From the NCBI RefSeq assembly GCF_035046485.1, contig NC_085137.1, positions 315,591,164 through 315,655,163 of the forward strand: DNA of 64,000 nt, written 5' to 3'. The notes under the pieces are model-generated. The model was not told the DNA's origin. It saw nothing but the letters and a program-made list of their open reading frames with translations, and ran no database searches. The position numbers were made by a program, and so were the translations under genes. Origin of the DNA: Aedes albopictus (taxonomy: Eukaryota > Arthropoda > Insecta > Diptera > Culicidae). Position 1 is the stretch's first letter. The number at the start of each line of letters is the position of its first letter. Positions 53,551-64,000 of this stretch are shown piece after piece.

Positions 53551-54963
53551 TACAGGGGATGGCCAAAATGTTTGGGATAGGCAACTTTTTTTTCACTCAC
53601 AAAAAAGTTCAACATGCTATAACTTTTCATAGAGCGCATCAAAAAATCTCAAATTTTGTCTGTTTGTCAACCTATTATATGTGCATCATTGGTACAAATT
53701 TGGGCTCGATTGGTTAATATTTCGCAAAGTAAGAACCGTTCTGGTAAAACACCTTTTTTTAGACAACTCATTTTTGAGCTGTCATATCTCGGAAACCAGT
53801 AAACCGAATTGAATGAAATTTTAAACGTACACTAACAATATGTGAATGCTTCACAAACTATTAAAACATAGGTAGGGTGCCTGTACCAATTATGGCACTA
53901 CCTAAGGAAAACTATTTGTATAAAAATAACAAGAAGACCAACGAATATCACCAACATGTTAAAAGATAAAAGAGCTAGCATACTTTACATGAAAAATATA
54001 GAAACGGAGCCAAAACTACTTTTAGTATTTATTAAAGCGTGTGCCAATGATAGGAACCATGTACCAGTTATGGCTACATTTGCTAACTTCGGTTCCTTTT
54101 CGCACTATTTGCATGCATTCCTTATGGGATTAGCTATAACTGGTACACTATGGCGAAAAAGGGTGCAAGGAAGCCGAAATTTTAAGGAAAATGATTTATA
54201 CCTACCATAATTTGAGCAGAATGTGGAGTTTAAATGAGTGCAACTATCTTTTGTGAACGTGATCTGTTGTTCATATTTTTTTTCTTGTTCATTTACATCG
54301 TTAAAGGGTGAAACTCAACTATGGCGAATAATTGGTACTATAGCCATAATTGGAGCACTTACCCTACTTTTTAAACGTTGAAAAAAGTTATCATGGATTG
54401 ACACTTTTTGGACTTTTCTCGAAAACATGTAATTTTTTTACATCAATGTCAATAAATTTTAGTGTTGATATCCAAAGATTTTCCACTTCTGTTCTCAAAT
54501 TATTTCTAATCAGATATATTAGAGCCTATTTAGATTGAAGGAAGAACACATTTAATATTTTTTGTGTGGTATTGTAAATTTTACTTATTTTCCTCTATAT
54601 GGGCAAAAACCCGATATAACTTAATTCGCCGTGAGAAAATATTACATTTTATAACGTCGTATTAAGTATCAATATATTGTTGATAAACGTTAAAAAAATC
54701 ATTGAATTCGGTTCATTGGTTTCCGAGATATGACAGTTCAAAAAATAGTTGTCTAAAAAATAGTGTTTTACGCGAACGGTTCTAACTTCGCGAAAAATTT
54801 ATCAATCGAGCCCAAATTTGTACCAATGATGCACACATAATAGGTTGACAAACAGTCAAAATTTGAGATTTTTTGATGCACTCTATGAAAAGTTACAGCA
54901 TGTGGAATTTTTTTGTGGGAGAAAAAAAGTTGCCTATCCCAAACATTTTGGCCATCCCCTGTA
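53551..54963. mobile_element. MITE, CAGGGGATGGCCAAAATG family, with nested MITE
   Basis: The element 53553-54961 lies between TA dinucleotides and has the ends CAGGGGATGGCCAAAATG and CATTTTGGCCATCCCCTG. Subtracting the nested MITE leaves about 917 bp, close to the 914 bp of the 13032 copy. Arms are diverged inverted copies. Confidence 0.85.
53873..54366 (+). mobile_element. MITE, GGGTRCCTGTACCAATTATGGC family, copy 3, complete
   Basis: The element 53875-54364 (490 bp) lies between TA dinucleotides. It starts GGGTGCCTGTACCAATTATG and ends CCATAATTGGAGCACTTACCC. It interrupts the 53553 MITE at a point where the 13032 copy reads through (complement of 13620-13640), so the empty site is known. 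Confidence 0.88.
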
Positions 54964-55568
54964 CTTTTGGGCACTAACAAACTAAATAGTATACTTATAG
55001 ACTTATATTTAAACGGAAACAAGTCAGTCTAGTAAATTAAAACCTTATTGTTCAGGAGTGGTACTTAACTGTTTGAAGAATTTTCCATGGAATATACTGG
55101 TTAAAAGGCTGAGAGGCTGAGAGGTTTGACAGCGGAATTTCAGATCATTATTTAAAACGTTCAGATAAAAAATAGTAATGCGAGTTGAAATATTAAGAAA
55201 TTCCACTTAAATATTTTTCTAACTTCGAAATTTTGGTAGAATTTATAGGGAAGTTTTTGCCAGATTTTGTGCTTTTCTCAGAGAAGTACCTGGAGAATTA
55301 TATGTATCGGCGGCATCTATGACAAAATGCTCGATGGAATGTTTGGAGCCAGAGGTGCAACCACGTTAAATTACGTGGAATGAACGATCGAAAATCTTAT
55401 CCATAAAACCTTATAAATGAAAAAAGTATGCTTTCCTTCTGAAAAATAATTGCTCGAACAATGCATGACGAAATCTTCGTTCATTCTATAAGAAAATTCC
55501 TGGGTGGGCCTTTAAACGAATTTCTGCTGAGAGGGATGGAGAGGAATTGAATGTATTCTATGCAACCT
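54964..55568. other. Unassigned
   Basis: No gene or clear repeat. AGGCTGAGAGGCTGAGAGG at 55107 is a short tandem word. Confidence 0.4.
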
Positions 55569-55703
55569 GGGTTTCCAAAGACGGCTGCGCAGTCTTGATG
55601 AATTAAAACTAGTGTTTTTTAACTGGACGTCTCGACACTTCGAATGGTATCTCCTTCAGGGGAAAGTACCTTTCAATTCATCAAGACTGCGTAGCCGTAA
55701 ACC
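55569..55703. mobile_element. Small foldback with ACGGCTACGCAGTCT arms
   Basis: Arms 55569-55606 and 55674-55703 (GGGTTT, ACGGCTGCGCAGTCTTGATG and their complements) enclose about 70 bp. The arm word ACGGCTACGCAGTCT is shared with the foldback at 25254-25391. On the minus strand the centre reads CUGAAGG (55659-55653), a GAUAC/GUGUC stem, GAGAC and GUC (near 55625), a decayed hammerhead-like core. Confidence 0.6.
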
Positions 55704-58700
55704 CGTGCCACTGAGATATTCTGATTGAATTCTGATAAAGGCACAGTAATAAAAAATGAATTGTTGGGGATTCCTAATCGAAACTACACAAATATGAAAA
55801 ATTATTGATTTTTTCATACTTCTGATAAATTATTCAAGAAAGTCTTGTATAGAAAGCCTCCGATGTAATATATTGAGGAATTGGTTTGGTTTTCTCTGAA
55901 ATTTTATGATGAAAAAAAAACGGAACGAATTACCAATATTTGTTTTTTTGAGAATATTTTTAGATGAAAAATTTGTGCATGCATTTCTGGTGAAAACACC
56001 GAAGAAGTGTGAAAGATTACTAGGGAGGTTTCCAAACACATCTGGCGTAAAAGATCCAATAATAATTGATTTGGGCCCTACTATAATATCAGGTGAAACT
56101 CGAAAAAATATTGGTACAATAGCTTACGAAATTCCTAGTGAACTTCCTGAAGACATATCTGAAACTACCCAAAAGCTTGCTATTTTACTGTAGTCACATG
56201 TAAAATGGAATAAAATCGTGTCATTTCATCAGCAGAAATATTTGATTCCAAGAATCATGTTGTAAAAAATAAAGCACATCAGAAGCCTTAGAAACTATAA
56301 GATTTCTTGGGTCACAAAATGGGTTTCTGTTGAACGTACGAAAAAGTTATCATCACATCTATGCGGATAATTGAAGCGTTTTTTTTTTCGAGTGTGACGC
56401 AAACTGTTGATAGTCCGCGAGAGACAAACACTGTGTAGTAGTGAAGGCCAAAAAACGACCTAAGAATGATTTAGATGTCGATTTTATAGGCTACAAATAT
56501 TTAGTGCCTACACACATAAAGATTACACCAACGCAAAAATCAGCAAAACATTTTTTTTAATTTTCAGCAATATTTGTGTCTTATCAATACAAATGCTACT
56601 TGTTTCAGAAAATTGTGCCGATTTTTAGCAATTTGTATCGCCGAATGTATTCAGCATGGCAAAAATTTCATAGTGAATCAGCCAACAGAAATAGTTTATA
56701 GAATTAGAGGAAGTACTTCAAATCACTACATAGATAGATTTTAGTGCGAATGCTTCCTTGCTTAATGTGAAGTTTACAAGTATAGTTTATCATATTTTAG
56801 AGCTCACTATTTGGTCGCTATAGTTCGGTAGTTTTAGTCACTAAAGCGTGACTGAAGTTGTCTGCCACTTGATAATTTTCAATCGACTAAAATTCGCCAA
56901 TACTCCAAGTACACGATTTCCATAAAAGCCAGGCTTAGCGTTACTATCAAGCTAGTAAAATTAGCATTTATCAGGAATAGTAGCGTGTTAATGTCAAACT
57001 GAAGTAATTTATTGATTCCGATAGCTCACATAGGCAAAAGTGTCAGCAGCTGTGGAAGTGCAATTGGCTTCGAAGGCATAATAAACGATCTTTAATAAAC
57101 GACGATCGAATATAAATCATCGCATGTTCATTTGATGTCATAGATGACATTTTTTAACAGGTGCTGGAATTTATAGACCAGGAATAGTACAAAACACTAC
57201 ACTTTTCCAAGGGAGCCGTAGTGTTTATCATGTACGCCATTTCGCTAGAGCGATTTGACTCTTCGTTACATTTTTTTCCTTGTCTTGCCGAAAATTCTTG
57301 AAAATTTTCGATTTTCAAATATTTTAAATAATCAAAGAGTTATAGTTTCTGGCCTGAAGAAATAACGAAAGTTAAAATTATGAACTGGGCAGAACATTTT
57401 AATTGTTTTGGCTCCGAAGACATTTTTCCAATGTAACATGTAACATTTGGGAAACATGTATTTATAGCCTTAGAATGAAACGGTTCGGAAAAGTTTTCTT
57501 CAAATTGTATAAACACACGAAATTAAAAATAAGTAATAAAATTGCATTGGTAATATAAAGAAATAAGTGTTTGCATTAGCACATTTCCGTATTCAACACC
57601 GTGCAATTATTCACATTGAATAAAACACATTTGAAGCGATTGAAACCAGCACATTTACCATTAGCATTCAGTTCTGGTTAGCAATAGTGAACCCATTTGT
57701 TGCCTCACCCCAGGATGGCAACCGGTTTAATTTTCCGCATTTCAAATTTAAAACTGGAGCAGGAATCGTTGCATGCATTAGATTCCTTGTGATATTTTTC
57801 AAGTGCACCTGTTCATCAACGTCAACGCAGGAGCCCTCCATTCGTCTCGGAATGCTAAACAAACGCCTGTATAAAATTGATAGGATTATCATTCATTTAG
57901 CGACAGATTAGAACCCAGATGCGTTCAGTCCAGCTAGTGTTCCAGATGCAAGGGCAAGGAAGATCAAATCGATCGGGGCACCTGTTCAGAACCGTTTGAT
58001 TAATTCACACGCATACCAAATTCGTCGTCAACTGGAATCGCCATTTACAAAGACCTGACCGATATGTGGCTGACCTGAGGCGTCAAGTGGCACAGCCCAC
58101 GTTCCGCGCACAGGTGGTATCCCGTTCCGTCCCGTGTGATGACCGCGGAGGTGACGAGAAATTGCCACCATCATCAATATGCACTCTAATTGGCAAGACA
58201 CGGTTCGACGCTTTGATTTGTTAGTGAATAATTGATAAAGTTGTCTGGTTGTTGGAACAACTTTTTTGCATCAAATAACTCAAAGTAACTGCGTAGGATG
58301 CTGGAAACGCCTCGTGTGTTGACTTACGAGAGCAATCGCATGTCAAAGCTGAAGTATGAGTGATTAATATCTAATGACCCTCGTTTTTATAATATACTAC
58401 AATATCCGGAATACATTGCATGTGCATGAGTAACCATGCGAATTGTGAAAACAACGCATACCGAGTTAGGTTCATACCCTATGTCCAACATGTAGAAATT
58501 TAAAAAAAAATCATTGAATTCTTCAATACATTTTTAAAGCTTTGGTATTAATCGTATTCTTCATTACACCAACAAAGCTAGCCATGAAAATGTTTGACAC
58601 AGTCTACACACATGCTTGGAAAAAGGCGGATCATATATTCTACTTTATCGATCTTGTTGCCGTCCTTTTCATGCTCATGTTACATCCGTCAAAATGACCT

Positions 58701-58931
58701 GTGAGTTGTCAGTCGTTTTGAGGTTAGGTTCGTTGGTGTAATAAAGAATAACCGATATTATAGATAGTATTTAGTCCTTATGTTTACTCATAGATCCGCG
58801 GATACCGCTGGCTAAAATGTTTCAAGCGTGTAAGTAGTAATTTTCAAGAGTGCGACGGTTGAATATGACCACCGACGAACCGACGTGACAGCTAGAACCT
58901 TGGCTAGAACAAACTAATTCAAATTTGTTGT
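55704..58931. other. Unassigned, largely single-copy-looking sequence
   Basis: Over 3.2 kb I recognised no gene, RNA or repeat family. The 95-codon frame at 55906-56193 and the paired frames at 57668-57911 have no known domain or splice context. The 57690-58210 part is GC-richer than its surroundings and could be a conserved non-coding block. Confidence 0.4.
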
Positions 58932-59165
58932 CCGCGACGCAGGCCCGGATTAAGGATTGTGGGGGCCCGGGGCCCGAGCGGATGTGGAGGCCCCTCGGAG
59001 AGATGACCAAAACTGTTTTTCCTTATTTTCGAACAGTACTTGAGCAATATGAAAAATAAAGCTAATGCTAGCAACCAAAAAAGATTCTTGTGGGGGCCCC
59101 TAAAATGTGGAGGCCCGGGGCCCGGGCCCCCCTGGCCCCCCCTTAGATCCGGCCCTGCCACGACG
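58932..59165. mobile_element. hAT MITE, 218 bp, GC-rich termini
   Basis: The element 58940-59157 starts CAGGCCCGGATTAAGG and ends CTTAGATCCGGCCCTG. The flanks CCGCGACG (58932-58939) and CCACGACG (59158-59165) match at 7 of 8 positions, as expected of a hAT target duplication. GGGGCCCGGGCC blocks at both ends make strong hairpins. Confidence 0.85.
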
Positions 59166-59799
59166 CCATGATGAAAAATAGCCGAACACTATCGCCATCT
59201 CTATAACGGTTCGTGTTTTTTTGCTAGCTTGATCCCAAACGCCCGTGTGTTCATATAGGAAGAGGTGCGCGTCTGTGCTGATTTGACAGAAGGGTTCGCT
59301 CGCTTTGCTGGTCGACCGTTAAACTGAGGGGGGGGGGGGGGGGGCAGTTTTGAAACACCACTGTTACGTCGATGATATGACGTCATGCGCTCCATTGATG
59401 TTGTCCAAATCGTCACGTCATGCTCGTTTGGATACAGATTTTGACAGTTCGTTTGGATACAACGGATTCATCAACACGGATCTATGTTTACTCTACTATC
59501 TATAACCGATATTAGTTCTATTAGGAAAATCATAGTAGGCTGTGCACGCGAGCGGCTGCGTTTTCAAAACCGTCACACATTTTCTTTGCTCCGCGTTGTT
59601 TTGAATATTTCCGGGCAAATTGAGAAACGAATGGTGGTGGTGCTGTGCCTTCCGCAAGTTTTACCTCGGAAAGTGCTTGCAAATTCATTTTCGGTCTTCA
59701 ACATATTTCTCTTACCAGACGATTTAGCCGATCACGAAGTGTTGAGTAGGATAATTCGCGATTGATGTGAGAGTTTGTCTCCAGTTTGTCCAGAGAGGG
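59166..59799. other. Unassigned, contains a run of 17 G
   Basis: No gene was recognised. The G homopolymer at 59328-59344 is a likely sequencing and replication trouble spot. The 93-codon frame at 59484-59765 has no domain I know. Confidence 0.4.
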
Positions 59800-60056
59800 G
59801 TCTCCAGTTAGCCTAGTGGTTAAGGCTATGGATCGCCAATCCGGAGACAGCGGGTTCGATTCCCGTTCCAATCGAGAAAATTTTCTCGGCTCCTTGGGCA
59901 TAGTGTATCATTGAACTTGCCTCACAATATACAAATTCATGCAATGGCAGGCAAAGGAAGCCCTTCAATTAATAACTGTGGAATAACTGTGGAAGTGCTC
60001 AAAGGGCACTAAGTTGAAGAGAGGTAGGCCAAGCCCCAGCACAGTGGCGGGACTCC
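59800..60056 (+). mobile_element. tRNA-derived SINE, Feilai-related body, different head
   Basis: The head has box A TAGCCTAGTGG and box B GGTTCGATTCC, with an anticodon loop TCGCCAA (GCC, glycine-type) on a 4-bp stem. The body resembles Feilai (CTCCTTGGGCATAGTGTATC, GGAAGTGCTCAAAGGGCACTAAG) but the tail (GGCCAAGCCCCAGCACAGTG) differs. It seems to be a separate subfamily. Confidence 0.75.
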
Positions 60057-61768
60057 ATACAAAGGTCGGACAAAACCTCACATGTTAACCGAAATGGCTA
60101 AAATTCACAGGATATGATGATTTTAGTGCCCCAAATCTATTTCTCATATAGAATTTTTCATAAATTTTGATTTTACTATATTAGGGTGGCCCAAAATGTT
60201 GAAATCTGCTGATTATGAGAAGCATGTAAAAAGTTATCGATAATAAGCTATCACGATGCGATTTTTGAACGTAGATTTTGATCAACCTTTTAATTTGGGG
60301 GTTCTTAAATCATGTATTGGTATTAAAATTAACTATAGTTGTGTATTTGTTGCCGTTAGGATAGTCCAAAACCTTTAAAACTACATAAATCATAAGAAAA
60401 ATTCGATCACCTACGTTTTCTTTCAAAGGATCAATCCAGATACACACCAATGTTGGCTGACAAGACGAAGTCTATTCTCAGGGACCGTTCATAGACCACA
60501 TGACGTTTTACGGTGGGTACACGGAGGTGAATAAACGATTTAAAATGGGTCAGATAATGACATATAGTGATCTGCGTAAAATTTGGACTGCTTTTCATCA
60601 ATTTCGTTTCAACTTTTTCATATATGCTTGGGTTGTAATGCACATTGATTTCTGATATCACTTGTCAAAGCAACCAAAACAACCCCATCTATAAAGAATT
60701 GGCAAAGGCGTTGTTCATAAGCGATCATCAGAGATTGATAATGATATTGTTGAACAGTAGAGCACCAGCAAATATTTTCAAAATCTATAATCTCGTTCAG
60801 GTGAAAGGTGTTCTACGAAAACGCATGAATAACATACATTAAAACTTTAAGTTTTTGAAAAAAATAAGGGTTTTCACTAAAAAGAGTTTTTACGATTGCT
60901 TTTGCCTTTATTTTATTTTAAAGGTTAAAAGAGCTATTTGTAATTGGTGGTCTTTAACAATGCGGGATATAGGTAGTATCTTAGTAAATAAAAGCTCCAG
61001 CTGACTGTTTTTAACTGGAGCACCCACCTTCTTGTGTTTTTATGTCAAAGACTAAAACAATATTTAAAAAATAAATAAATAAATTTTAAAAATGTTAAAG
61101 CTGCGGCCATCGCGTTATTACCCCCACCCCTTATTCCGCTCCCCTCCACCTATGACCATGTGACTTAGTGAAGGTCTCTTACTAGAATGGGGATTACACT
61201 TATTTGTTAGTATTCTGAAGTCAATTTGAATTATGTTAAGATAAAATGTAAACCATATCACTTCTTCCACAACCATGCGGCTCCATTGTGACCTGATAAA
61301 AAAAAAATAATTTCGCGCTTAGCGCAAAAATGCGCAAAAAGTGACCTATATAGCCAGAAAGTAGACAAAATTACACGTCAGATCCGGGATACGGCGTCGT
61401 TTTCTGACTTTTCCTAAACAAGTACTGGATATCTTTAATACGAAGTTTTTCCCCCCAATTTCATAAAAGTCAATATTTTTGCATGCTGTAAAAACATAAT
61501 AATTTAGTGATTGGATTCCAAACAAACTATGAAATGTAATGGCCATTCATGTCCAAAAACACCAATAATATTGTCACATTATCAAAATCTTCCTAAGTTT
61601 TACAACGAGCTCATAAAGAAAGCTCATAAAATAAAAACATAAACACTAGTAAAATACCACAGAAAACCTCAACTTTGAAAAAATCTACTCAATTTTCTTA
61701 GTTGAAGTATTCTTAGTTGAAGTATCTATAATGGAAGAAAAATATTAGAAATATAAAAAATAAAAACT
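60057..61768. other. Unassigned AT-rich sequence
   Basis: No gene, RNA or recognised repeat. The frames at 60431-60661 and 60645-60842 have no known domain. Confidence 0.4.
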
Positions 61769-61815
61769 GTGCCCAGTGGGGACGTAGAGCCAAAAAGAAA
61801 AAGAAGAAGAAGTGA
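61769..61815 (+). mobile_element. Feilai 3' tail remnant
   Basis: CTGTGCCCAGTGGGGACGTAG followed by GCCAAAAAGAAAAAGAAGAAG is the decayed end of Feilai. The rest of the element is missing. Confidence 0.55.
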
Positions 61816-62780
61816 GAGTTTTTCTTACTCCCATCACTGTGTCGGCATTCGTTTTCATTTTTGTTTTAATTTTGATGATGGAAGTCAACAATTTCGTCCC
61901 GAGAGTACTGAAATTCGAATAATTTGATGACTTTGTTCATGTACATCATGTTGATGCCTAAACGTTGACCAAACGTATCCCACCCAAATTTCCATGACAC
62001 CTGTGCCTGAGAGGACATAAAGGACACTGCATACCTTTCATAGGATTGCGTCAATCTTGTCTTGAGTAGAGTGATTATTCTCAAATCTATGTACTTTGAT
62101 AAAGGATGAGAATTAGGCAATTCTCATAACAGCGATCTGAGACTGTGCCACCTACGATTTTTTGCGACTTGCTAATTGCTACACTGCAAAATATTTTTGC
62201 TGGTAATCAGCAAACTGCTGATTTTTGGCGTGCTAATTGCATTAAGCAATACAAATTACTGAGTATCAGCAATTATATTTCAACTTGCTGAACATTCCAG
62301 CAATTTTGACAGTTGATCAGCAACTTTGTCCTGAAATTCAACAAAAATGTTGCTGAAATTCAGATATTTATTTAACTGATTTTTTGCGTGCTGGAAGCAT
62401 TTCAAAAATTTTGATGTGTAATGCTAATACGTTAAAAGTGGTTAGTTCATGTTGTTTTGGATTGGTTCGTCTTTGTTTTGATGGTCAGCGTTGGTCATTT
62501 GAGCCTCATTCCATTGTGAGTGTAGTTCTGCATTAACCATCCTGAAATTGCACAGCACTACTCTTGTCTTAGGCACTGCCCTAGTTGAAGCTTCAAGTCA
62601 AACAGAAGAAGAAAAAAAGTTTCGATTACGCTCGTATGTGGAAATACGATAATCCTTGTCCAAAAGAACTATCTTAGCGTTTATATCTCGGTTATTTTCA
62701 TTCGGATTACACTTGTTAATCACAGGTCAGTACCAAATAATATGTATAATTTATTCACTCAACAAACGTGGGCAGTTCCT
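61816..62780. other. Unassigned; 62185-62400 rich in CAGCAA words
   Basis: No gene. CAGCAA/TTGCTG words occur about ten times between 62195 and 62390 in both orientations, suggesting an old inverted-repeat element. Confidence 0.4.
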
Positions 62781-63405
62781 TTAACCCTCTAATACCCAAT
62801 CCCGCCTTTAGACGGGGTATAGTTTGAGCATTTTTGTAATTTTTGTTTCGTGGTAATTCATTTTTTTAATATTTTTGGCTGATACTTAGGACTGTTCTGT
62901 ATATCTCAAAATGGTTTTTGGTGTATTTTAAAGCGAATTTAAATTTTTCAAAAATCATTGAAATATTGATGTTTTAGTCACCTTTTAGAAGTCATTGTTT
63001 ATTTTGTATTGAATCGCTACAATTAACATATTTTAAATTTTTCCCAAAATCATGCTATCCTTATTTAATAGTTTAAGGGAATCGAATACACTCTGAAATT
63101 ATTTTCCTTAAAATTACACGGAAAATAAAATTTTCTGTGAAAAAAAATTGAAATAATAATATTTCAACAATAATCATAAAATCTCAAAATGTTTTCATCT
63201 CAAACAATCCGTTCCCCAAATTGGCTTCCAGGAAAAATATAAAAGTGTGGGGATGTTCAAAAATAAAAATTAGAAAAATCAAAAACTGAACTTCACGAAA
63301 TCGAGAAATAAAAAGAATCATCTTCCAAAACATGTTTAAATCGATTTTAGATGACGAAAAATGATATTTAGATCAAAATCAAAAATTTGGGTATTAGAGG
63401 GTTAA
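62781..63405. mobile_element. TTAA-flanked MITE, 617 bp
   Basis: The element 62785-63401 lies between TTAA at 62781-62784 and 63402-63405. Its ends CCCTCTAATACCCAA and TTGGGTATTAGAGGG are perfect inverted repeats. The interior is AT-rich with no transposase, consistent with a piggyBac-dependent MITE. Confidence 0.85.
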
Positions 63406-63517
63406 GTAGTATACAATACAACCTAGAGATAAACATGTGAAGCGGACACTTTTTTCATACTTTTGGAAGTTTCCATACAAATTTTGAGCTCCCGCCGACA
63501 GCGAGATATACCTTAGA

Positions 63518-64000
63518 TTTTTTTTATTCCTGTTCGAGTCTGTCACCGCGACCAGTTTATAGATCTATTTGTGACATTACCCGTAGTGTAGTGCATGTCG
63601 CATAACTCAATTGCCATTGAAGAGCAATAAAGTATCGATTTTGGAAAAAAAATCTTTCTTATAGAAAACAAAACAAGAGCACTGGTAATTGGCCTAGCAT
63701 CACCCTTGTTTACCGCTAAATTCTCCCCAGTAAGAAGTTTAGAACCCGGGTTTTAACATTAGCAGCAATAATGAAAAATGTGTTCAGTAATAAGGATTCT
63801 AGCATGTTCCTTGCGTACTAGCACTTTCCAGTTTTCGAAGAGATAGTACATACATGGATCCCTAACCCAATTTGATTTCCTTTGCATTGAGTTTAGCTTT
63901 AGATGATGAGGTTTTTAACTATATGCAGAGTAAAGTTGATAAACTTAGTTTTATTGCAAAACTGGAAATCACCACAACACCAGTAGCAAGGACTAAATAC
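63518..64000. repeat. Dispersed repeat, copy 2, runs off the window
   Basis: Same repeat as 35596-36111, in the same orientation, with a few indels (it lacks about 15 bp after GCAGCAATA). The far end is outside the window. Confidence 0.8.

Noticed and set aside
57668..57911. Overlapping 74-aa frames as a possible exon of the transporter
   Set aside because: Neither reads like a membrane segment of the SLC22 family and the phases do not follow from exon B.
59328..59344. G17 run as a G-quadruplex regulator (and C17 at 47210-47227)
   Set aside because: A single uninterrupted homopolymer can form such structures, but nothing links either run to a gene; both may also be length errors.

Overview
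This is eukaryotic nuclear DNA from a mosquito, almost certainly genus Aedes (Ae. aegypti or a close relative). The evidence is two spliced exons of an insect-type SLC22 transporter, several copies of the tRNA-derived SINE Feilai (first described in Ae. aegypti), R1-clade and LOA/Jockey-superfamily LINE relics, and a very high density of MITEs bounded by TA, TTAA or 8-bp target duplications. I see no bacterial-style gene, operon, CRISPR array or viral genome.

The only host protein-coding gene I can support lies on the + strand. Exon A (11300-11513) and exon B (21052-21310) join in frame across a 9.5-kb intron. Together they encode 157 residues of a major-facilitator organic cation/anion transporter: the glycosylated first extracellular loop, then TM2 to TM4 with the GWIADRYGR signature. 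Exons before and after these two are not visible here, so most of the window reads as intron or flank of this one gene, filled with mobile elements.

Layout. 1-8500: TA-MITE, LOA relic bracketed by a 187-bp direct repeat, a 5'-truncated R1 insertion with a 16-bp target duplication, a 278-bp perfect palindrome inside the R1 3' UTR, and a degenerate repeat tract. 8500-21310: a MITE carrying a tRNA-like fold, exon A, the large intron (nested MITEs, Feilai, minus-strand R1 relic, a palindromic hAT MITE in a ~164-bp tandem array), exon B. 21310-28150: palindromic MITE and a second LOA copy split by a hAT-like element. 29126-32342: a pogo-like element used as a landing pad by other repeats. 34800-37940: a 3.1-kb long inverted repeat holding a tRNA-Met-type SINE. 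38950-45160: TTAA palindrome, Feilai, a LINE derivative with tandem promoter-like monomers, and a three-deep nest of elements. 47180-54965: several palindromic MITEs, a U6 snRNA retropseudogene, a 2.2-kb inverted repeat with a young Feilai, and a MITE in a MITE. 55000-64000: mostly unassigned DNA with a foldback, a hAT MITE, a second SINE type and a TTAA MITE.

The most unusual signal is a hammerhead-ribozyme-like core. It is nearly complete in the 278-bp palindrome (both strands) and recurs in weaker form in at least three other elements, mostly small foldbacks. A consistent extra U between the CUGANGA box and stem II is seen in the two best copies. Other notable items are the internally deleted LINE derivative with 115-bp monomers and the U6 pseudogene with an (AATAGCAG)n tail.
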